DNA of 5,802 bases from JBEVMS01 sp040508515. GTDB taxonomy: Bacteria > Pseudomonadota > Gammaproteobacteria > Xanthomonadales > Rhodanobacteraceae. Shown in pieces: positions 1 through 4,444 of this stretch; within the stretch, counting starts at the first letter, position 1; each line of letters opens with the position of its first letter. The DNA is taken from NCBI GenBank assembly GCA_040508515.1, contig JBEVMS010000201.1:1-5802 (forward strand), in the 5' to 3' direction. The notes under the pieces were generated by a model. It searched no databases and had not been told where the DNA came from. It was given only the letters and a program-made list of their open reading frames with translations. Made by a program: the position numbers and the translations under genes.

Positions 1-821
1 AAGGCATGCCTGCGCCGGCCTGGCTGATTCGCCGTGCCAGCTTGCGTGCGCGCGGCACAGTGAGGGCCGCCACTTCCACGGCATGCGCTACGGAGGCTTA
101 CCGCCATCTGCGCGACGCCGGCTGGGAAGAGCCTGCCTTGGCGGCCGCCGCCCTGAGCACTCACCTCGACCTCTGGCGCGCCCTCAGTGCCGGTTACGCT
201 TCGTCCTACCTGCGCCGCGACGCCAATCGGATGCCGTGCGGTTTTCGCTATGCCGCGATGGGGCCGGGCGGCATGCCCGGAGCGGCCGATCCGATCACCC
301 GCGCCGCGTGGTGGTCCGATGCGGCCGGTATTCCGCCGGGCAACGGCATTGGGATTTACGGCGGCACCGATTTTTCGGTCGATCCCACGCTGACGGGCAT
401 CGACGCCCTGCGCCAGCTGTGGGAGGGGCAGGGCGCCGACGCCCAGGCGTTGCGCGCTGCGGTGGCTGACACTGCCGCCGCCTTGCCGCGCCAGGACTTG
501 CCATTATGGGTGGTGCACGGCGCCTCTGATGGACTGATACCCACCGCCTTCAGCTCGCAGCCTTATGTCGATTGGTTGCGTCAGCACGGTCGCCAACCGC
601 TGTACTGGAAGGTGCCCTATGCGCAGCACTTCGATGCGTTTCTCTCGCTGCCCGGCTTCGGCGACCAGCACGTGCCGCTGCTGCCCTACGGCTACGCGGC
701 GCTGGACCGGTTGTGGGCGCATCTCTATCAGGATGCAGAGTGGCCGTCGCAGCTACCCACACCTTCGCCACGCCGACGCGGCAGCGGCATGCTGGAGCGC
801 GGCATGCTTGCACTGGACTGA
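1..821 (+). CDS. D-(-)-3-hydroxybutyrate oligomer hydrolase, C-terminal part (5' end outside window)
   Basis: The frame is open from the left edge to the TGA at 819-821, giving about 272 residues of a longer protein. The family (roughly 650-700 residues) hydrolyses D-3-hydroxybutyrate oligomers, mainly dimers and trimers, to monomer during breakdown of polyhydroxybutyrate. Counting from the in-frame ATG at position 6, I recognise family blocks: AYRHLRDAGW (31-40), DLWRALSAGYASSY (55-68), AAWWSDAAGIPPG (100-112), HGASDGLIP (171-179) and AQHFDAF (206-212). Asp175 and His208 are the likely charge-relay Asp and His of the alpha/beta-hydrolase triad; the nucleophilic serine would lie upstream of the window. 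The ATG at 6 is internal and not the true start, because family-like sequence continues up to it and the frame stays open. The last 20 or so residues are a Pro/Arg/Ser-rich tail of no clear function. No intrinsic terminator is visible before ppiB, 127 bp downstream, so read-through is possible. Confidence 0.85.
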   Translation, partial: GMPAPAWLIRRASLRARGTVRAATSTACATEAYRHLRDAGWEEPALAAAALSTHLDLWRALSAGYASSYLRRDANRMPCGFRYAAMGPGGMPGAADPITRAAWWSDAAGIPPGNGIGIYGGTDFSVDPTLTGIDALRQLWEGQGADAQALRAAVADTAAALPRQDLPLWVVHGASDGLIPTAFSSQPYVDWLRQHGRQPLYWKVPYAQHFDAFLSLPGFGDQHVPLLPYGYAALDRLWAHLYQDAEWPSQLPTPSPRRRGSGMLERGMLALD

Positions 822-948
822 CCGTAATGGCTTGTCTGGCCGGTCGGCGCCCCCATTTGCCTAGCGAGCCGCGCCACCTGGGGTATCCTTGGCGGCCATC
901 CCACCCGGATCAGCCACGGTGCTGTCCAGAAAAACTTAAGGATTTACG

Positions 949-1455
949 ATGACTATCAACGTCACCTTTACCACCAACCGTGGCCCGATCCATCTGCGCC
1001 TGCATGACGAAAAGACCCCGGTGACCGTGGCCAGTTTCGTCAACCTGGCGCGTCGTGGCTATTACGATGGCCTGTCGTTCCATCGCGTGATCGCCGACTT
1101 CATGGTGCAGGGCGGCTGCCCCGAGGGCAGCGGTCGCGGTGGCCCGGGTTACCGCTTCGAAGACGAGTTCGACGCCTCGCTCAAGCACGACAAGCCTGGC
1201 GTGCTGTCGATGGCCAATGCCGGTCCGCGCACCAACGGCAGCCAGTTCTTCATCACCCACGGCGCGACCCCGTGGCTGGATGGCAAGCACAGCGTGTTCG
1301 GTGAAATTCTCGGCGCCGAAGACCAGGCCGTGGTCGATGCGATCGAGCAGGGCGACGTGATCGAGAAGGTCACCGTCGAGGGCGACGTCGATGCGCTGCT
1401 GGCCAGCCAGGCCGCGCGCGTGGCCGAGTGGAACGAAGTGCTGGACGCGCGCTGA
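949..1455 (+). CDS. ppiB: Peptidyl-prolyl cis-trans isomerase B (cytosolic cyclophilin)
   Basis: A 168-residue single-domain cyclophilin that catalyses cis-trans isomerisation of Xaa-Pro bonds and so assists folding. There is no signal peptide, so it should be cytoplasmic like E. coli PpiB. Active-site blocks are intact: FHRVIADFMVQGG (44-56) with catalytic Arg46 and pocket residues Phe51, Met52 and Gln54; MANAGPRTNGSQFFI (88-102) with Phe101; and TPWLDGKHSVFG (107-118) with Trp109 and His114. Trp109 corresponds to Trp121 of human CypA, the residue associated with cyclosporin binding and often replaced in bacterial cyclophilins. A C-terminal extension of about 25 residues after the cyclophilin fold (from about 143) is rich in Ala, Glu and Val and is probably helical. 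The start is set by the Shine-Dalgarno AAGGA at 938-942, 6 nt before ATG, and by family agreement at the N-terminus. A hairpin terminator 33 nt after the stop makes this the end of its transcript. Confidence 0.95.
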   Translation: MTINVTFTTNRGPIHLRLHDEKTPVTVASFVNLARRGYYDGLSFHRVIADFMVQGGCPEGSGRGGPGYRFEDEFDASLKHDKPGVLSMANAGPRTNGSQFFITHGATPWLDGKHSVFGEILGAEDQAVVDAIEQGDVIEKVTVEGDVDALLASQAARVAEWNEVLDAR

Positions 1456-1488
1456 GCGCCAGCTTTTCGACCCCGCCAAAGTGATTCC

Positions 1489-1518
1489 GAAAGCCGCCCG
1501 CTGGGCGGCTTTCTTTTT
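1489..1518 (+). terminator. Intrinsic terminator of ppiB
   Basis: A perfect 11-bp stem, GAAAGCCGCCC (1489-1499) against GGGCGGCTTTC (1503-1513), has a 3-nt loop (GCT) and is followed by five T's (1514-1518). It lies 33 nt after the ppiB stop. It is also 9 nt past the stop of the convergent small membrane-protein gene, where the strand reads five A's, the hairpin and only TTTC after it, so termination in that direction is likely weaker. Confidence 0.9.
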
Positions 1519-1522
1519 GCAC

Positions 1523-1774
1523 TCAACGCGAGCGCACCACCGCCTGATACAACAGCAAGATCACCACCGCGCCGATCACCGAGGCGATGAAGCCGGCGCC
1601 CTGACCTGGCCCGTAAAGCCCCAACCGTTCACCGGCCCAGGTCGCCAGCAGCGAGCCACCGATGCCCAAAAATCCGGTGACGATGCAGCCACTGGGCTCG
1701 CGCCCGGGGGTGATCAACTTGGCCAACATGCCGATCACCAGGCCGATCAGAAATACCCATAGCCAATGCAACAT
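1523..1774 (-). CDS. GlsB/YeaQ/YmgE-type small membrane protein (transglycosylase-associated family)
   Basis: An 83-residue, very hydrophobic protein with three predicted membrane helices at about 3-21, 28-47 and 59-80. The linker TPGREPSG (22-29) followed by the glycine-rich FLGIGGSLLATWAG (35-48) is the hallmark of the Transgly_assoc family (GlsB, YeaQ, YmgE). These are inner-membrane proteins of uncertain biochemical role, often linked to stress responses; the 'transglycosylase-associated' name does not establish an activity. I chose the ATG at 1774-1772 because GAGGA (1786-1782) sits 7 nt upstream and the protein then begins directly with the first helix, as usual in the family. A longer in-frame reading from 1885 would add 37 polar residues without family character. 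The gene is convergent with ppiB and divergent from mdh, apparently monocistronic. I found no strong promoter for it. Confidence 0.88.
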   Translation of the reverse strand: MLHWLWVFLIGLVIGMLAKLITPGREPSGCIVTGFLGIGGSLLATWAGERLGLYGPGQGAGFIASVIGAVVILLLYQAVVRSR

Positions 1775-1871
1775 GCCGATATCCTCGAAGTTAGCCGTGC
1801 GAAACGTGGCGCGATCTTGGCCGGATAACGGCGCGTGCGCCAGTCGGCCGGGCACGCCGGTGTCTGCGACA

Positions 1872-1903
1872 TTGCACCGCAGCATAAGGCTGCGTGATAA
1901 ACT
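1872..1903 (+). promoter_or_regulatory. Candidate mdh promoter with inverted repeat in the spacer
   Basis: TTGCAC (1872-1877, 3 of 6 against TTGACA) and GATAAA (1896-1901, 4 of 6 against TATAAT) are separated by 18 bp. The spacer starts with a perfect 6-bp inverted repeat, CGCAGC (1878-1883) and GCTGCG (1889-1894), with a 5-nt centre. A start near 1908 would give mdh a leader of about 165 nt. The elements are weak matches, so this is the best candidate seen and not a firm promoter. The repeat could be an operator, or shared with the divergent small membrane-protein gene. Confidence 0.35.
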
Positions 1904-1982
1904 TCAGCGGTTTTGTGGCATCCGTTCCTGCTCGTTCACGGCGTTCCCGCCGGGCTCCGCGCCCGTGTCGATGTCGCGGCCA

Positions 1983-2017
1983 GGCAGATCTAGAGCGCGG
2001 TGCTCGATACGTCTGCC
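1983..2017 (+). other. Potential stem-loop in the mdh leader
   Basis: GGCAGA (1983-1988) pairs perfectly with TCTGCC (2012-2017). Inside it, GAGC (1993-1996) pairs with GCTC (2002-2005) around a 5-nt loop, with an asymmetric internal loop (4 and 6 nt) between the two helices. It ends 42 nt before the mdh ribosome-binding site. There is no T-run, so it is not an intrinsic terminator, and I do not recognise a known riboswitch. The rest of the 299-bp region 1775-2073 holds the candidate promoter, a mini-ORF (2034-2054) and no other supported gene. Confidence 0.35.
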
Positions 2018-2033
2018 CCAAGGTAATCCCCTC

Positions 2034-2054
2034 ATGCCGCCGCGCATGATTTGA
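2034..2054 (+). other. Possible 6-codon mini-ORF upstream of mdh
   Basis: ATG at 2034 followed by four codons, a second in-frame Met codon among them, Ile and TGA (2052-2054) would encode MPPRMI. AAGG at 2020-2023 lies about 10 nt upstream as a weak ribosome-binding site. The stop is 19 nt before the mdh ATG and 4 nt before its Shine-Dalgarno. Such short ORFs arise often by chance. The case for translation rests only on position and spacing. Confidence 0.2.
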
Positions 2055-2073
2055 ACTTGAAGGAGTCACCCGC

Positions 2074-3057
2074 ATGAAAGCCCCCGTTCGTGTTGCCGTG
2101 ACCGGCGCTGCCGGCCAGATTGGTTACGCCCTGCTGTTCCGCATTGCCGCCGGCGACATGCTCGGCCCGGACCAGCCGGTGATTCTGCAGTTGCTGGAAA
2201 TCACCCCGGCACTGCCTGCGCTGCAAGGCGTCGTGATGGAACTCAACGATTGCGCGTTCCCGACCCTGGCTGGCGTGATCACCAGCGACGATCCCAACGT
2301 GGCCTTCAAGGACGTCGATTACGCCTTGCTGGTCGGCTCGCGTCCGCGTGGCCCGGGGATGGAGCGCAAGGATCTTCTGGAAGCCAACGGCGCGATCTTC
2401 AGCCCGCAGGGCAAGGCGCTCAACGCGCACGCCAAGCGCGACGTCAAGGTGCTGGTGGTCGGCAACCCGGCCAACACCAATGCGCTGATCGCCCAGCAAA
2501 ACGCGCCGGACCTGGACCCGAAGTGCTTCACCGCGATGGTCCGTCTGGACCACAACCGTGCGCTGTCGCAGCTGGCCGAGAAGACCGGCAAGCACACCAC
2601 CGATCTCAAGCAGGTCACCATCTGGGGCAACCACAGCTCGACCCAGTACCCGGACCTGCACCACGCCAGCGTCGGCGGCAAGCCGGCTTTGTCGCTGGTC
2701 GATCAGGCTTGGTACGAGAATGATTTCATCCCCACCGTGCAGCAGCGCGGCGCGGCGATCATCAAGGCGCGCGGCGCGTCCTCGGCGGCTTCGGCGGCTT
2801 CGGCGGCGATCGACCACATGCGCAACTGGGCGCTGGGCACGGTCGCGGGCGACTGGGTCTCGATGGGCATCCCGTCGGACGGCTCCTACGGCATCGCGCC
2901 GGGCGTGATCTTCGGCTTCCCGGTGACGGTGAAGGACGGCAAGTACGCGATCGTGCAGGGGCTGGAAATCAACGCCTTCTCGCGCGCGCGCATCGATGCC
3001 ACCGACAAGGAACTGCGCGAAGAGCGCGCCGGCGTCGAGCATCTGTTCGCCAAGTAA
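2074..3057 (+). CDS. mdh: Malate dehydrogenase (NAD-dependent)
   Basis: A 327-residue protein, full length for the family, which oxidises L-malate to oxaloacetate with NAD+ in the TCA cycle in the cytoplasm. The N-terminal Rossmann fold carries GAAGQIG (11-17). The mobile substrate loop, SRPRGPGMERKDLL (89-102), supplies Arg92 and Arg98. LDHNRA (158-163) holds the catalytic Asp159 and substrate-binding Arg162, and WGNHSS (184-189) the catalytic His187. GNPANTN (130-136) is the conserved cofactor-side loop. The sequence belongs to the type shared with cytosolic eukaryotic MDH and found in xanthomonads and betaproteobacteria, unlike the roughly 312-residue E. coli enzyme. The start is fixed by GAAGGAG (2059-2065), 8 nt before ATG. 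Residues 236-244 are encoded by three near-identical 9-bp units (2782-2808), but the family has the same length there. Strong hairpins follow the gene, so it is probably monocistronic. Confidence 0.97.
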   Translation: MKAPVRVAVTGAAGQIGYALLFRIAAGDMLGPDQPVILQLLEITPALPALQGVVMELNDCAFPTLAGVITSDDPNVAFKDVDYALLVGSRPRGPGMERKDLLEANGAIFSPQGKALNAHAKRDVKVLVVGNPANTNALIAQQNAPDLDPKCFTAMVRLDHNRALSQLAEKTGKHTTDLKQVTIWGNHSSTQYPDLHHASVGGKPALSLVDQAWYENDFIPTVQQRGAAIIKARGASSAASAASAAIDHMRNWALGTVAGDWVSMGIPSDGSYGIAPGVIFGFPVTVKDGKYAIVQGLEINAFSRARIDATDKELREERAGVEHLFAK

Positions 3058-3064
3058 GTCCTTC

Positions 3065-3090
3065 GCGCGGCGGCGTGTCCGTCGCCGCGC
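3065..3090 (+). other. GC-rich stem-loop directly after mdh
   Basis: GCGCGGCGGCG (3065-3075) pairs with CGTCGCCGCGC (3080-3090): 11 pairs including one G-U wobble, around the tetraloop TGTC. It begins 8 nt after the mdh stop and has no T-run behind it. It precedes the true terminator by 4 nt and could protect the mRNA 3' end or aid termination. Confidence 0.55.
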
Positions 3091-3094
3091 CATC

Positions 3095-3134
3095 AAAAAA
3101 GCCGAAGGTCGCGCTGGCGCCCTTCGGCTTTTTT
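3095..3134 (+). terminator. Bidirectional intrinsic terminator of mdh
   Basis: A 14-bp perfect stem, AAAAAAGCCGAAGG (3095-3108) against CCTTCGGCTTTTTT (3121-3134), encloses a 12-nt loop that can itself form GCG/CGC pairs (3111-3113, 3118-3120). The T-run follows the GC-rich part of the hairpin on both strands, so it can end mdh transcripts from the left and transcripts of the convergent regulator gene from the right, 105 nt past its stop. Confidence 0.92.
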
Positions 3135-3181
3135 GTGCCTGTCGTGATGTTGGATAGGGTCTACCAAGCACGGGCGGTCAT

Positions 3182-3224
3182 GTTGGCCGCGACGGGTGCT
3201 GTGGTGTCGTCAGGCGCGGCCAAC
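3182..3224. repeat. 10-bp inverted repeat between mdh and the regulator gene
   Basis: GTTGGCCGCG (3182-3191) and CGCGGCCAAC (3215-3224) are perfect inverted copies with a 23-nt loop. A third partial copy, GTTGGC (3234-3239), could instead pair with GCCAAC (3219-3224), so two mutually exclusive hairpins are possible. Neither strand has a following T-run. It lies in the 3' untranslated part of the minus-strand regulator transcript. Confidence 0.5.
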
Positions 3225-3239
3225 GGATTCGTTGTTGGC

Positions 3240-4278
3240 TCAATCGTCGCCGGCTGTGCGCGTGACGGGCGCGGCGGCCCAGATCTGCCGCAGATAATCG
3301 AGCAAGGCCTCATCGACAAAACTGCCGCCGAGCAGTTCCGGCTCACTGACATGGGCCTGCCGGATGCGCGCCTGGGTGGCCGGCTCGTCCCCCGCGTAGC
3401 TGCGAAACATCGCCATCCAGCGGCTACCCAGCGTTTGTGCCTGCGGCGATGAAGCCGGCGTATCGGTGGCCATCACCTGGCGTACTTCGGCGATCAGCGC
3501 CGGCCAGTGGTGCATCTGTTTGCCATAGTGGCGGCGCATGAAGGCCAGTTCCTGCGGTTGCAGATAGCGCGCGTAGATCGCCAGCCGCGCCTCCACGATG
3601 GCCTGTTCGACGAAGCGCTGCATCTTGGAACTGATACCGCTGGCGGCGCGGGCGGCTGGGTCGTTGTTCTGCATCTGGTTCAGCCGGAGCAGGAAATCGG
3701 GATTGTGGCCGGTGTCGCGTTCGAGCATGCGCGTCCAGCGCAACGCCAGGATGCGCTTCCTCGCTGGCGGGCGTGGCGCCGCGATCCATTAGCGACTGCA
3801 TCATGCCGACCAGGGCGGCCCATTCGGCGCGCACATCCTGATCGTAGTGCAGCGGCAGTTGCTGCAGTTCCTCGGTGGAAAAATAGTTTTCGTACATGCT
3901 CATCAACTCCAAAGTATCCAGCCAGTGATCCAGATCGGGCGGCTGTCCGTCGTCCAGTTGTTGACGCAGCGCGAGCAGTTGCTGACGCAGGCGAGGGGCC
4001 TGCGCCAGTTGGCTTTCGAGCTGCGCGAGTTGCTGGTCGATCAACTGCGCCAAGGGCAACTGAGGGCCGGACAGGGTTTTGCCGATGTCGGCCAGCGACA
4101 GTCCCAATCGGCGCAGCGCCTGGATGCGGTGCAAGCGCTCCAGATCCTGCCGCTGGTACAGCCGATAGCCGGCCTCGGACCGCTGTGAAGGACGGAGCAG
4201 GCCGATCGCGTCGTAGTGGTGCAGGGTGCGCACGGTGAAGCCGCAGCGCTGGGCCAGTTCACCCACAGTCAGCAGCAT
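3240..4278 (-). pseudogene. MerR-family regulator with duplicated TipAS-type effector domain, frameshifted
   Basis: Frame one from the ATG at 4278-4276 gives a MerR winged helix-turn-helix (residues 1-70, with VRTLHHYDAIGLL and GYRLY), a Leu/Gln-rich coiled coil for dimerisation (about 76-110) and the start of a TipAS-like helical effector domain (YENYFSTEEL, 129-138). After Ala175, near 3753, family-like sequence jumps to another frame (LRWTRMLERDTGHNP from 3743) and runs cleanly to the TGA at 3242-3240. Repairing the shift gives about 346 residues. The second half contains what looks like a second copy of the effector domain (about 239-332), matching the first at Y..xxEL, HY, W.AL, TPAS and RW. 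Relatives such as TipAL and Mta bind drugs and activate their own and efflux genes. The ATG is supported by GAGGA (4289-4285), 6 nt upstream. Apart from the single shift both halves look intact, so this is either a very recent lesion or a sequencing error. No slippery site for programmed frameshifting is seen. Ligand and targets are unknown. Confidence 0.85.
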
Positions 4279-4310
4279 CGGTCGTCCTCGTCTTCGTTGC
4301 GGTACGGGTC

Positions 4311-4341
4311 ACGCTAAGGCCTAACGCTACGTGAGGGTCAA
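4311..4341 (-). promoter_or_regulatory. MerR-type promoter and dyad operator of the regulator gene
   Basis: On the minus strand, -35 TTGACC (4341-4336) and -10 TAGCGT (4316-4311) are separated by 19 bp, the overlong spacing typical of promoters activated by MerR-family proteins. The spacer region holds the dyad CCTCACG-TAG-CGTTAGG (4336-4320), with 6 of 7 symmetric positions. Transcription would start near 4304, about 25 nt before the ATG. This fits autoregulation by the encoded MerR protein. The -10 is weak (3 of 6), as expected if the promoter depends on its activator. Confidence 0.7.
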
Positions 4342-4374
4342 GTCCCGGCGCCAGCGTCATCGTGAAATGGCTTT

Positions 4375-4386
4375 CGACCTTGGTCG
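4375..4386. repeat. Short inverted repeat upstream of prpE
   Basis: CGACC-TT-GGTCG is a perfect inverted repeat with 5-bp arms, 59-70 bp before the prpE ATG. It could be an operator half-site pair, but arms this short are common by chance in GC-rich DNA. No convincing sigma-70 promoter for prpE was found in 4342-4444; the best -10-like sequence is TAGGCT (4413-4418). Confidence 0.25.
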
Positions 4387-4444
4387 CGCTGCCGTCGACG
4401 CGGGCTTGGGTCTAGGCTGGGTCGGTGTGCAGCGGGAGGACGTC

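Noticed and set aside
857..889. ppiB promoter TTGCCT ... TATCCT
   Set aside because: The boxes match 4 of 6 each but are 21 bp apart, too far for a normal promoter without an activator.
1830..1841. Palindrome GGCGC-GT-GCGCC upstream of the small membrane-protein gene
   Set aside because: Short all-GC palindromes are expected by chance at this base composition, and no promoter elements frame it.
1775..1885. N-terminal extension of the small membrane protein from the ATG at 1885
   Set aside because: The added 37 residues are polar and unlike the family, and the ATG at 1774 has a well-spaced GAGGA.
2782..2808. Triple 9-bp repeat inside mdh, possible slippage expansion
   Set aside because: The encoded SAASAASAA segment has the normal family length (SSAASAANAAIDH in relatives), so no expansion is implied.
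2032..3171. Long open frame on the minus strand opposite mdh
   Set aside because: It is Arg/Ala/Val-rich antisense of the well-supported mdh coding sequence, with no family resemblance; a GC-rich shadow frame.
3240..3743. Separate gene starting at TTG 3743
   Set aside because: It begins in the middle of a conserved helical domain, with no well-placed ribosome-binding site. It is better read as the second part of the broken regulator gene.
3740..3760. Programmed ribosomal frameshifting in the MerR gene
   Set aside because: No slippery heptamer, stop codon or stimulatory Shine-Dalgarno is placed at the junction, and relatives of this family do not use frameshifting.
4368..4383. Sigma-54 promoter (TGGC...TTGG) for prpE
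   Set aside because: The spacing between the elements is one base too long and the -12 GC is replaced by GG; sigma-54 sites tolerate neither well.
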